Positions 37,401-48,960 of a stretch of DNA of 64,000 bases are shown here, piece after piece; positions within the stretch are counted from its first letter, which is position 1; each line of letters opens with the position of its first letter. The stretch spans positions 1-64,000 of the forward strand of contig JAKCPI010004338.1 of assembly GCA_023213315.1 (NCBI GenBank). Direction: 5' to 3'. The DNA is from Euborellia annulipes (lineage: Eukaryota; Arthropoda; Insecta; Dermaptera; Anisolabididae). The notes beneath the pieces were generated by a model. The model was not told the origin of the DNA and made no database searches. It saw nothing but the letters and a program-made list of their open reading frames with translations. A program made the translations under genes and the position numbers.

Positions 37401-39599
37401 GTCATCCGGGAAATAATAAAGAAAATTTGTTTGTATTTGAATTCGTCATTTTTATACGCGTAGCTATAAAAAAATCAAATGTTTATGAAATATTTAAAAA
37501 TCAAATTAATTACTTTCATGCCTAAAAAATTCTTTATCATCATGAAGAACATGAAGACAATAGCTAGAGGAAGTCTTCGCTTTTTTAAATACATAATAAA
37601 TTAACAATTATACGTTAATAAAATTACAATTTCAAATTTTTTCATATACTTAATTTAATTTTCATAGAAGAAAAATTTATTGTAATACTCTTTTATATAG
37701 CATTTAGTAGTGCGTTGAGTATTTAATCTTGGAGGAAATAGAAATAGAAGATACAACATTACATAAATAAAAAATTAATTTTTCTTTCTTCTTATCTTTG
37801 GGGACGTCAAAGCTCGCTTAACTACAAGTATTTTTACAATATATTTTTCATTATGTAAATTAAATTAAGTGTGCGGAAACAAATTTGAAATTTCCTTTTC
37901 TAAACGATATCTGAGACGATATAAGAGTGTGTTCATTAATTATAGAATTACAATATAATTTATTTTGTCTTTTGGATGAATATCCTCCTTTATAAAAGAA
38001 AAAATTATCAATTGGGCTTGTTAAATTTTGATTTTCTGTGAATTTTATAATTTGTTCTAGTTTACTTGTCAGGGATCCATTTAAAATCACTGACATGCTA
38101 ACGAAATGTTTCCATAAAGCTACTTGCAAAGTAAAGTTGATTTATGAAATTCGCTCGTTTTTAATAGTTTTTAAACACACTTGGTATTTTAAATCAACTT
38201 GAGAAGTCAATAAATTCGGAATTCAAGTTTTTTAGGGACTTTCCTTAAAAAATATTAAAAATAATAAAAAATATTCTAAAAAAGGTTTTAAAATTTAATT
38301 AAGCTTTATTAAATCAAAACAGATAATTTTTGATTTTTAAATTTTACTTTTCATTTATTTAGCCTGAAAATATCTCGTTAGTTTGACAATGAGCAAAGGA
38401 ATGATTTTACTTGTCAAGGATCCATTTAAAATCACTGACATGCTAACGAAATTTTCCTAAACCACTGCAAAGTAAAGTTGATTTATGAAATTCGCTCGTT
38501 TTTAAATTTCTTTTTCGCGTTTTTAAACATATTCATTTATAGGCCTAATTTTATTGAAAATTTTATTAAAAAATTAAACGACGGAGTAATCAAATAAAAA
38601 CGTTTACTACTTGCAAATCTTTATTTTCAATAAATTTTACAAACATGATTTTTTGATGAAACATGGAATTTTTTTTCTTTTTTTCAAATCATTTTTATAT
38701 CTCTTTAAAATTTATAAAAACTGAATTAGCAAGTAGTCCATCGATATTTTAATAGTTATAGGCCTAACAAATCTGTTTCTAAAATTTTTTTTTTTTAGAA
38801 TTTTTATTATAAGAAAATCAGGAAAAATCTTAATAATAATTATTAACGTTAGGCAGCCAGAGAATTATTAAAATGATTAACAATCTTTATGCTTTTAATA
38901 ATTAATATGTTAAAAAAAAAGAGAACAACCTTATATTAAACTAAATAAACATGCAAATATTAAAAACATAAGCTTTTATATATACAAAAAATTTTTTTTA
39001 ATGCTATTCATTTTTAGTATAAAACATATTTAAGTGGAAATATTGATCTCGTGTGTATACCGAAATGAATAACTTCATATTTATAAAAAATTACACGGGT
39101 GTCGATAATTCGAATTTCCAAAGCCGTAAGTTACATCAACTAAAGCCTTGTTCGTTCAATTGAAGAGGATATAAAAAATATAAAAGGATATGCGTCAGGT
39201 TTTAATATATTCATATACGAATATATATTTAATAATAAAAGGAAATGTTTTCTAATTCCAAATTATTTGAATAATATACCGGAAGTTTTAAAAGTTCAAT
39301 TATAAATATTGTGTTTTATATTTATTAAAAATGACCCTTGTCTAACAACAATATTTGATTTAATCTGATGAGAACTGGTTATAGATCTGAATAACTCGAA
39401 ACAAATAAAAAAAAATTCCATCTGCGATATTAACGATTGCGTCGAGAGATACGAGAGCCCCGTTTTTTTTTTTTTTTTTTTTTTTGAGCTTCCTCTGTGA
39501 AAGTCTCATGCAGAACGTTGTTTCGTTGTTCGTCCCATGGAGAATCGAAGACTTATTTTTTTTTTTTAGATTTATCATCGCCGAAATAAACTTGTTGTA

Positions 39600-40340
39600 G
39601 TGTATACATAGTTTTAATTATGTCCCTGGATAAATGAGTTGCCAATAATGATAGGTTTGGTTCCGAGGCGCGCGTGTTCCGACACGATCGTGTGTATAAG
39701 CGGTACACGACCAAAACACACAATATAAACACGCAAACGAAATTTCCTTCTACATAGTTTGTTAAATTTACTTCAAAAATCGGGAAAAATTATTTTGACA
39801 AGATATTAGAGTTTTAATGCAATTAAAAACTTTTTTCAGAGTATTTTGGAGTATTTATAAGAAATATGAAATAATTTGTGAATTGGTCCATGTTTTCACA
39901 TTTTTTAAAATTAATTGTCACATCCGTTTGCCGTTCTTAACACTTCCGGAAGCCATTTGAATTTTATTTCTATCGCTAAGAAAGAAAAGAAGTTGGCCTA
40001 TAATCTTAGGATTTGAAAAGAGTTAACGACTCTGTTTGTCCGGTTACAAGGTAGACGAGCCAACATGGCTGACAATAGTGATAGCGTGTTTGTGTTGGTG
40101 TGTGAGTTGACCACCGGCCAAGGCAGGTCGTCACGAACACTAAGACATGCAGATGTAATCTCGAGGGGACCGGTCTTATTAATATTTCCGGTGGGCCAGC
40201 TAAGCAACGAGCCATAGGCCAGCAAGGACTTGACTTCTCTCACACGCGATCGCATCTTGCCTGATTTCTCCTGAGATTAACACCCAACCACTGTATCATT
40301 ATAGCACCCTTCGCCCACACATCTACTACTCGAATTTCAT
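39600..40340. promoter_or_regulatory. Repeat-poor region 0.5-1.2 kb inside intron 1 from exon 1
   Basis: Balanced composition with CpGs: ttccgaggcgcgcgtgttcc near 39660, gtccggttacaaggtagacg near 40038, gtcgtcacgaacac near 40129 and cacgcgatcgc near 40242. Minus frames crossing 39998-40255 have no family resemblance. It is next to the promoter, so a proximal enhancer or conserved intronic sequence is plausible. Confidence 0.28.
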
Positions 40341-40475
40341 TAGCCCGGACACGGTTATAATTCATCAGTCAAGATTAAGAAAAAAAAACGGTCCTTTCGC
40401 GATTTAAAAAACAACTCGTCGCGTGATTAAAAGTCTTTTTGGGAAACAAACCATGAGAAGAAATGTAGTGGCAGA

Positions 40476-40760
40476 GTGGCTTCCTGTCACACCATTAAAT
40501 TTTTTTTTAATAAATCCAATAAAATTGGCAATGTCATTAAGGAAACCAAAAAAGTCAAGGTGTTGGTTGAGTATCTGACAATAAATCTAATGCTTAAGGG
40601 ATTGTCAGAGGGATATGAATATTTATTAACCGAAACGGAAGTATGTGTGTTCGAACTGGACAAACAAACTAAACACATGTCGCTTGAACAGCTGCTGAAC
40701 CAATTAGAGCGCCGCGACGCCGCGTGGCCTCTACCGCCCAAGCGGGCAACCAAATTTTGA
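40476..40760 (+). pseudogene. Possible Ty1/copia gag fragment inside intron 1
   Basis: A 94-codon plus-strand frame whose middle reads EYLTINLMLKGLSEGYEYLL and then MSLEQLLNQLERRDA. The order (hydrophobic helix, LKGL-x-x-x-YE, then a LSLEELxxxLxxxE-R helix) resembles the UBN2/gag region of copia-type polyproteins. No zinc knuckle, protease or integrase follows in any frame. It lies 30 bp from exon 1, antisense to the gene. A chance ORF is possible. Confidence 0.3.
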
Positions 40761-40790
40761 CAGTTCAACAATAGAAAGTAAAAGACATAC

Positions 40791-40829
40791 CTGTATACTG
40801 GCGGAGCTACCGAAAGCAAATTGTGACAT
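40791..40829 (-). CDS. mirr: mirror-like Iroquois homeobox gene, coding exon 1 (13 codons)
   Basis: Read on the minus strand, ATG at 40829-40827 opens a 13-codon exon, MSQFAFGSSASIQ, ending in CAG at 40793-40791, directly followed by a GTATGT splice donor (40790-40785). The start context is CAACATG, good for arthropods. The exon ends on a codon boundary (phase 0), matching the phase-0 acceptor of the Iroquois exon at 16921. The joined peptide ...ASIQ|LSVST has the form of arthropod Iroquois N-termini, which start with a short aromatic Q-F-G/A-F/Y segment and an A-S/P-Q-L junction. The exon sits at the edge of a CpG-rich block, as a first coding exon should. It is too short for ORF finders. 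The assignment rests on motif, phase and donor agreement; transcript data could still show another first exon. Confidence 0.72.
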
Positions 40830-41960
40830 GTTGTTGGGTAGTTTATGTCTGGCACTGGCACACATTCACAGGGGGCCACGCATGGTCACTGATCATAAAG
40901 GGACAACAACAACAATAATAACAACACGGGGTGTTTAAGGTGGCATGTTGTTGGCAAAGCACTAAAGCAAGGCAAAAGCAACCGGCGCGTTGCCGATGGT
41001 GTCGGTACTGCTCTAACTCAGCAGGACGCGACACGCGCCTTCGCGGACCCGAGGAAAAAAAAACACGACTCGTTTGGCCGAACACAGCACACGCTGCTGA
41101 GGCCGCGGCGCGCGTTCGCGCAACCAACGCACGACGCACACACCCCCCACAACGCCCTGGGGGTGGGGAGGCCGCCGGCGGGGAAAAAAGATCGCTGTCA
41201 GATCGAGGGGGGCCTTCTTGTTATAGTTTGTACGATATAAATGCCCCCTCCGGGAGGGAACCCCCCCTCTCCGGTTACCCCCACCAGGAAAAAAATCCGC
41301 CAGAAGGGGTTGCAAACATCACGCCACACATACACATAGACACACACACATGCACTCTCTGTGGACACTCGGGGCGCTCGCTGGCGTTTGTAAAAGTAAA
41401 AGCCGAGTGTCGTTTGGGTGCCCCTCTTGGCTGGAGTAGGGGAAGGGGGGACTCCGGGGAGTGGGGGAGGCGTTGCGATTCTTTCAGAGCCTCGTTCCCT
41501 CTCCCGCGTGAGATTATTTAAAAGGGTGGGGATATGCCGGTTTTTCCCCCTATTTTTTCCCCACCCAGTGGTTCTTTTGCCTCCCCGCTTTTTTCCCCTC
41601 TTTTTCGCAGGGAGAGCCCTGATAGGTTACATGATGGGATCTCGCCCCGCCCCTTGACGCGCCGAGACCGACATCTCGGCCAATCATGTTACTTGATACA
41701 CACAGAGCATGATAGATCGGTTATAGTACAACTGTAGAAACATGTATTCCCTCCTTGTCAGACAATATCCCTTCCCCGAGTGTTGGCACCTCGACGGGGA
41801 CTCCCCTCGAGGTTACCCCCTCTACACTCCCACCTCAATCGCCAACAAACACTTGCTATCAGAGACATCTTGTGCCGTGAGATGACGACTTGCACAACTT
41901 ACGGGTCACCAGCTCTCTGACCCCTGACCCCCTTCGCCTTCATCTTATGTGGGACACAGA
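40830..41960 (-). promoter_or_regulatory. mirr: CpG/GC-rich block: putative 5' UTR and promoter of the mirror-like gene
   Basis: Composition switches sharply from AT-rich intron to GC-rich DNA with many CpGs (for example cgcgcc, gccgcggcgcgcg) directly upstream of the start codon, and falls back to AT-rich after about 41.96 kb. This is the strongest GC island in the window apart from exon 2 itself. Within it, a TATA-like stretch lies near 41228-41241 in minus orientation, but I cannot fix a transcription start. The open frames seen here on both strands are proline/arginine-rich products of GC bias and are not called as genes. Confidence 0.5.
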
Positions 41961-42279
41961 CCGAGTCTTTAAAGAAACCACAAAAACAAACAACCCATGC
42001 ATTCATTATTGGGGAACTCAACCTTACTTAAAAAATCAATAGATTTGCTATCACTACTTTACTATCTCTACTACTACTACTACTACTTCTACTATATTTA
42101 AATTATTATTTTAAAATAAAGTAACCAATATAATCACAAAATCAATAATCTTATAAAAATATTTTTTTACTTTTCTTATTTGATTATTAAATAAATCAAA
42201 TAATGAATTAAAATTTTTTTAAGCTACTAATAAAATAAAAATTCATATATATAATTTGTTTTGAAAAGGTATGACCAAG

Positions 42280-42305
42280 TGTTTTTTTTTTTTTTTTTTT
42301 TTTTT
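42280..42305. repeat. Poly-T run
   Basis: About 26 uninterrupted T between promoter block and AT-rich upstream DNA. The surrounding 42.0-42.95 kb is AT-rich with nothing recognisable except a box B-like ggttcgaatcgc at 42530. Confidence 0.7.
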
Positions 42306-42959
42306 CATTTAATGTTTGACTTCAAGGCCATACTTCTTAACCAAGAAGTTAAACCTGAAATAAAAAAGAAATTATATATACTTCTAATTTTTCTAATCTT
42401 CTTTTAAAAAGGGGTTGTTATTTATTAATTTTAATTTTTTTTAAAATAAAATACAAATAATAGATTAATAACAAGAACTAAATAATAAATAGAATTTTAA
42501 TTCACTTTAAGAATTAATAAAGATTCTTGGTTCGAATCGCGGTGAGGGCGTATTTTTTTTTTTTTTAATAATAATAGGCGACTCAGCAAATTTATTTACT
42601 AATTTAATTAAAATTATGAATTTATAATTTGGTTTATTTATTTATTTATTTATTGTCTTGATCTTTATTTGTCTAGAAATAAATACTGATTCTTTATGTG
42701 AAAAAAAGAAAAAAAAAATTTTTTTAAATCAATAATAAAATATTTTTTCAATCTCTTCTACCCTTTAAAGGCGCTGTTAAATAAAATCGATATTTATTTT
42801 TCTAATATATTTAAAAAAAAAAGAATTCAAACTCAAAAAAGTTTTCTCAGATTTTATTAATTAACAATTAGATCGATAATTTTAATAAGTAATAAATAAC
42901 TAAGAGTCTATTAATCATTTTTTAATTAATTAATTTTTTAAAATAAACTATCAACAAAG

Positions 42960-43290
42960 TATCATTTAGATTTGATTATGGTGTGAGAATAAATGACAAG
43001 GTAAACTAGTTGAAAAGCACGAGTGATCAATCACAAAGTCCATATTCGCATGTATTAACTCTAATGACTGGTTGTCATTGGAAGCCTAGCTCATGTTATT
43101 TTGATCTAGGCCCGATTACCATTGTGGTTGCAAACCATCTGTAGAGCGCCTGGGATAGAGAGCCGGGGGGTGGGGGTGGCGTGGGGTGGGGGTGGGGGGA
43201 GTTGAGTGTGTGAGTGTGCGTAGTTTGAATATAAAGCCCCATTTGCACACGAGCCTCTTGTGTGCTGCTTTCAATGGGCATTGCCGTCGG
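42960..43290. promoter_or_regulatory. Repeat-poor upstream island
   Basis: gatcaatcacaaagtcc, accattgtggttgcaaacc (Runx-type TGTGGTT) and a G-rich gggggtggggg run precede a (GT)-rich stretch. About 2.2 kb upstream of the start codon. Candidate cis-regulatory sequence. Confidence 0.22.
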
Positions 43291-43559
43291 TCGGTCGGTT
43301 CATCATTGACTAATTAATTGAATCAAAGCTTGTTTACAATTTGTAGGTCCCCATATCAAAACCCTATTATAGTGTGCATTCGTCATTTAATCACTATTAC
43401 ATGTCTCTTTTAAGTGAATTCAAATTCTATTATTAACTACATAATAATAAAAAATAGCTACTCTAGAGAGAGAGATAGAGAAAGAAAGGATAAACAAGAT
43501 AAAGGAAGCGTTTTATTTAGAAATTTACTTAATCGATTGTTGAAGAGAAGAAGTTCAGA

Positions 43560-43900
43560 GAAGAAGTTTTTTGTGACTTGACTCGGTGTCGCTTGCAACT
43601 GAATGCTTTGGAGTCCACGATACAACTGCCTCGTGGAAAAAGGGCCGGAGGGGCGGCGGCCCCTGTCACGTGACATGTGACGGAAAGGAGAGGGGGGCGA
43701 ATCCAACGCCCCGGGGAGGGGCGTTTGACGGAGGGGAGGGGCTCTGTATAGTGGGGAAGAGAGACAAGGAGGGCGCCGACAGAGATAGAACGATCCGTTG
43801 ATTCACGAGTGGGAAAGAGAGAGAGTCAACGTGATTCCCCCCCCACTGCCACCCCCCAAATCCCCCGCCGCCATAGGTATGAAAAAGAGAGCATATTTCC
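43560..43900. promoter_or_regulatory. Second GC-rich island with E-box, about 2.7 kb upstream of start codon
   Basis: A 340-bp GC-rich, CpG-containing segment in AT-rich surroundings. It includes gtcacgtgac, a palindromic CACGTG E-box at about 43667-43676, and G-rich strings such as ggggaggggcg. It could be a distal promoter, a non-coding first exon or an enhancer of the mirror-like gene. No convincing ORF is present. Confidence 0.35.
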
Positions 43901-44442
43901 CCGCGACTCGTTTGTTAACGACTTTTCTCTCTTTTTCCAAGCTTATCTACATTTTTAACTGGTCCCTAGATGGCAGCACGATGCCGCAAACCTTCCAGGT
44001 TGTGAGTGGCGGAAAATTTGCGAAAAAAAATCTCCTTTTTTTGAACAATTATAATTGTACAAAATAGAAACGTTTAATTAATAATGAAATATCATGAATC
44101 CGATCAAAAATTCAAAGCCATAAAGCATGTCCATTCTAATGAAATTGAATAGGGTATTGTAGTAATTGAATATTCATGTTAAACTGTTCAAATTGTTATC
44201 TTATTAACTTTATCTCTTTCTCAAATTATACAAATGTATGTTCACTAATTCTTTACTAGGCCTACTATCACCTTAAATTTATGACCGATCCAAAAAGCAA
44301 AGATTAAATATTTTTTTGATAAAAAAAAATTATTATATTAAACAATAACAATTAATTAATCACATAATCAATATCTGAGAGTACATTGATAGTTTGGAGT
44401 ACAAATTCATTAATCCGTGGTTGAGACGATTTTTTTTTTCAA

Positions 44443-44705
44443 ATACAGTGGAACGTAATTCTTTCCAGAATCATACTCGTAAAGCGAAACACTCTTTATG
44501 CGAAACAATAACATTCTCCCCATAGAGCTGTCCACTCATGGCACAGACTGATGTAACATGCGGTCAATTCGGGACTTCCCCCTCTCCTCGCACCTCGTTA
44601 TGCGAAACGTCGCTCGTTAAGCAAGTCAATCTTTTACAATTTGTTTTGCTCATTATACGAATTACTCGTTATGAGAGATGCTCGCTAAGCTATAGGAGTT
44701 TAATA
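44443..44705. mobile_element. Possible eroded Tc1/mariner-type MITE
   Basis: TA followed by cagtggaacgtaattc, then several copies of an about 20-bp theme (gcgaaac, cgttatgcgaaacg, gctcgttaagc, cgctaagc) in both orientations. It recalls elements with cagtggaacctcgtt termini. The far end is not defined. Confidence 0.35.
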
Positions 44706-45464
44706 AATATTAATTATGTTTTCAAAATATTTCTCTTAACCTATAGATGATAAATAATAAATTATTAAAAACAATACTTTCTCTCTATATATAGGCCTAT
44801 TTCATTTATAGGTAAAAATGTATTTAAATTACAAAAGTTTTTTTTTTTTTTTGTTCTTTGCTCTAATTCGGAGTCGATAGAGAAAATTATTTGTTACATT
44901 TGAGAGAAGTTCCTGGCGCTTCATAAAATAAGTAAGTGCTTACATTTTTAAATTTATTATTTTTGTTGTATATTTAAGCATTTAATAAATAAATAAATAA
45001 GAAAAGTCACAATCGAAAAAATATCATGTTTTGTCATAAAAAAAGAGAAATAAGAAGACTGTCAATCACCAGTCTTAGCTCAGTTGTGGTCGCCATTCCA
45101 AGTGTTAAAATTTCAAAATTAAATGAAAAATTTTTGAATATTTTACAAGATTAAATTTTCAAAAATAAAGCTTCTAATTCAAATTTAGAAAGTGAAAAAT
45201 CTTTAAAAACCCTATTATTTAGAGATCCCTGCTTTAAAGAGCCCGGCCCTGAAATACAATACGGGAAAGAGCCTTCTATTCAGAGAGAGCACCTTTAAAA
45301 GACTTAACCCTTCAATTAATTAAAAAATCTCTGGATCAACTGTATTAACATAAAATGGAAATGGTAAATTAATCTTGACAATATAGTAGGCGATATATAG
45401 GCTTCCTGTCTGACTAATTTATAATTTGTTTTGACCTGGGAAATAACTGAAATAAGGCCTAGAC

Positions 45465-47026
45465 CAGTGGTTCCCAACCTGGGGGCGATTTGGGTTTTCA
45501 GGGGGGCGATAAATAAGCGGGGGGCGATTGGGGGGCGATGAGTATTCGAAGGGAGAAAAATTATTAGTTTACTAAAATTTAAAAAAATAAAAATCAAAGA
45601 GAAAAATCTATTTACAGGATGGTCAGGATAGAAGAGGACAAAATATTATCATAAAAATAAAATAGTCTGAAGATAATTCCAATCTAGAATTGAAACGTCA
45701 CTTTTAGCTCAAATCTTAAATTTCAATTAAAAAAAAAAATCATTTTCTTGAATTTTTTTCCTCAGGGGGCCCGGGCCCTTTAAGCTCAAATCAAGTTTGA
45801 TCTTTTTCACGACTCAGGATAGCTAAAAACGTAGATTTCAGTGGGTAATTTTCAAAAAATTTTCCATATCCCCAGATTCCCCCGAAAATTCTCTGTCCGA
45901 CTTTGGCCTCGATTAATTAAAACTTTGTAACTCTTTGTTTAGGACATTTTGAAAAAAATTTATATAACTTTATTTAAATAAATATTGTAAGCTATGTATA
46001 TACCTATAACTATTTCAAAAGTTGTGTCAAAAACTGTGTAAAAAAATCTGGTGTGACTGGCGCACAGCACACAACTTTCTCTTACCTTCGGTAATCGAAA
46101 GTTGTGCACTGTGCTTGTCACACCAGATTTTTTGTGTCGACATGTATTTAGTTCCCGGCAGTAGGGAATATTTGAATTCAGATGTAAAATTTATAAGTAT
46201 GGGAAAATATTTATATTTTGTTACCATGGCAACCATTTCTCCTATCTTTCCTATGAAGCACAAGAGTAAAGTGTGCTTCAAACAATTTTGTGGGCAAAAC
46301 GAGAATATACATTTGAAAGAGCATCTAAAAAATAATTGATTTTTGAATTTTAATCAAAATCGTTAGAGCGAATTTTGAGAAAATCGAAAAAAACTGAAAA
46401 AGTACATCAGTAAAGTACTAGTACTCTTTGGCCGATTTTGATTAAAAGCTTATTTTTCCGGTCCCGGGGGTGTTTAACTTAAATATAAAATTTCAGCCTC
46501 GTAGCTCAATTCCTTCATCCTTAAAATTGAACACACACACACCCACCCACACACACACACACCCACCCACACACACACAGACAGACCATGTCGCGAAAAC
46601 CACTTTTTTGGATTCAGGGGACCTCAAAACGTGAAGATCCATCAAAATCTCGACATCGAATTTTTGACATGAATCCAATACTTTCTCTCTCTATATATAT
46701 TACATATACACATAGGTAAGAGAAAGTAAAAGTGTTGGCATATGAAGGCCACAATAGCCTTTTACATACTAAAAAAAGAAAACTTTAAGTTTTTTTTTGG
46801 GGGTGGGGGCCGTATTATTAAGTAGCCCCGGGGCCCGTCAAGTCTGTCTGCGGCCCTGTATATAGACCTACGGTAATAAAATTGTTTAAAATAATAAAAC
46901 TGCTTTATTATTTACACTTTACTTCAAATTAAAATTAGGCATACATTGAAAATGTAAAGGGGGGGCGATAAGTGTTAGTCAATCTCCAGAAAGGGGCGAT
47001 GGGTCAAAAAAGGTTGGGAACCACTG
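45465..47026 (-). mobile_element. hAT element, family copy 2 (1562 bp)
   Basis: Same family as 18761-20290 in opposite orientation, with the same cagtggttcccaacc termini and the perfect 8-bp duplication gcctagac (45457-45464 and 47027-47034). It carries a double-hairpin element at 46047-46728, at a different internal position from copy 1. No transposase ORF. Confidence 0.92.
46047..46728 (-). mobile_element. Double-hairpin element copy 2 (682 bp), inside hAT copy 2
   Basis: Same structure in minus orientation: long hairpin at 46045-46130, short hairpin ending agagaaagta at 46728. The unoccupied site is seen in hAT copy 1 near 19730-19755 (ccaacacttttttacacag). Target is again a T (A) run. 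Confidence 0.8.
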
Positions 47027-47059
47027 GCCTAGACGAAAAACAATCCCTTTAGTTTTTTT

Positions 47060-47165
47060 TTTTTTTTTTTTTTATTAAGGTCTTTTTCGGCATTGAAGGC
47101 CATTTAGACCCCGTCTCTATTTATTTCGATTGGATTGGTAGCCAATCCAATTGAATAAATTGTTG
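47060..47165 (-). repeat. tRNA-derived SINE family 2, tail part
   Basis: ttaaggtctttttcggcatt, tatttatttcgattggattgg and ccaatccaattgaataaatt match the body of the full copy at 50195-50373. The head is absent. It begins just outside hAT copy 2. Confidence 0.55.
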
Positions 47166-47394
47166 TATAATTTTTAAATTTAAATATTGTCCAAATAAAT
47201 AAATAATGAAAGCAAGGTATTAGAAAGACAAGAAACCTATTTAAAATTAATTGAATTTTTTTTTCTTTTTGAGAGCCTTCGTAGCTACGCAACCCATGTA
47301 TAACAAATCTGTCAACTAACTGGATTGATTGAGAAGGCTCTCATGAATGAGCACAAGTGGTAACAAAGAGAGAGGCAAGGGAGAAATGGGAATT

Positions 47395-48344
47395 AAAAAA
47401 TTGTGTGTGGCACTTTTCTTACCTTTGGTAGAGTTGTTGGTCCAGATTTTTGTGTCGAGATATATTTAGTTTCGATAGCTAGTTTCAAACTTGATTTTAA
47501 ATGTTGACTGCTTCAAATAAACTATGGTTATTTTTCAAAATTTTAATCTCATATTTGGACATTTTATACACAATATAGAATCGTAAATAAATACAAAATT
47601 TCATAAGAATTGGAAAAAAAAATTTTAAATGCCTAAAAAGTTCTAAAGGGGACCCCCTTTTGAATCGAAATTAACATACAAATCCCTATAGGAAATTAAC
47701 ATTAGGCCTATGCGAAGATAAGGTGGAAAGGGAATTTAAAAGAGTAGAGACAGACGATAATGTTTGCAAGTGAGAGAGAGAATATATGTTTTCTTTGAAA
47801 CAATTAAAGACACAAATAAATTTAAAATAAATGGGAATTTAAATAATAATTGATTTTTAATCTAATAAAAAAGAAAAAGATTTAAATTCCGTTACCATGC
47901 AACCATTTCTATCTTTCCTATGAAGAACAAGAGTAAAGTGGTCTTCAGAAGATTTCAACGGCAAAATGAGAATATACATTTTAAAGAGCATCTAAAAAAT
48001 AGTTCATTTATGAATTTTAAAAAAAAATCCTTAGGAGGGAATTTTGAGAAAATCGAAAAAAACTGAAAAAGTACATCAGTAAAGTACTAGTACTTTTTGG
48101 GTTTTGTTCAAAAGTTATTTTGAGATTCTTCAAAGGTACCTAAGTTAAATATAAAATTTCAATCCGGTAGTCAATTCCTTCATGTAAAAAAATGGTTCCA
48201 ATAAGACACACATACATAACACATAACACATAACACAAAGAAATTTGGGGTTTTTGGTGGGCTAAAACATGTTATCATCAAAATTCGACATGAATTTTGA
48301 TGATAATTTTTTTCTATATATTTTATATAGGGTAAGAGAAAGTA
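47395..48344 (-). mobile_element. Divergent double-hairpin element copy 3
   Basis: The order of family landmarks is kept (ccagatttttgtgtcgagat, paired gtactagtac core, ggtaagagaaagta end), but the sequence is diverged and about 250 bp longer. The extra sequence lies around 47480-47880. Confidence 0.6.
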
Positions 48345-48960
48345 AAAATGATGCCGACCATATTAAGTTCATCTTCTATTTTAATGTTAAATCTAAATCA
48401 TTAAACATAAAATCAATGGAATTGTGAATGATTTTGATGAATGCGTATGGATTTGTTACATGATTTGGCTATTCTTATGCTCTAGAGTAGGGATTCTCAA
48501 CCACTGTGCCTCGACTCGTTTGTGTGCCCCCAAATTCTTAAATTTTAGAAATGTCAAGTTCAAAAATTTCTCATTCAAAGTATTCTTTAAAAAATGTAAA
48601 TAACACCTAAATAAACGTCCTGTTGTTTTTGTAGTAGGCCTACATATTATTTTATTTTACAATATTAGCCCGAATTCCTATTTTAACAAAATACACAAAT
48701 AACAAAATCCCCGTCGAAAACACGCAGAGGAAAAAATTTTTCTACAATTAGACCATTTGAGAAAATTAAATCCCAAATGGTGAAAAAAATTCATTTTTAG
48801 TTTTTTGAAAACAACTTGAATAAAAATAATTATATTAGAGTGAGGTGGATATGAGTAGATATTGTGTAAGGAAAAAAAAGCGATTGAGTTTATTCGTTTT
48901 TTGTAAGGTGTATCGACTTTCAGGGCACAATCAATAACAGAAAGGAGCGAGTGATTCAGT

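Larger units (their letters stand above)
16922..40790 (-). other. mirr: Intron 1 of the mirror-like gene
   Basis: About 23.87 kb, from GTATGT at 40790 to CAG at 16922, phase 0. It is AT-rich and filled with mobile elements: hAT elements at 17.2, 18.2-20.6 and 29.8 kb, Tc1/mariner-type MITEs at 33.0-33.4 kb, fold-back repeats at 20.9, 24.7, 27.9, 28.8 and 36.2 kb, and tRNA-derived SINEs. A few repeat-poor islands are candidate enhancers. No other exon with convincing coding potential was found in it. Confidence 0.7.

Noticed and set aside
40843..41737. Several overlapping ORFs in the CpG-rich block
   Set aside because: Stop-poor because of GC content; products are low-complexity Arg/Pro-rich on both strands, with no shared domain.
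48490..48545. Another hAT element starting ggattctcaaccactgtgcc
   Set aside because: One hAT-like terminus only; neither a second end nor an 8-bp duplication was found.
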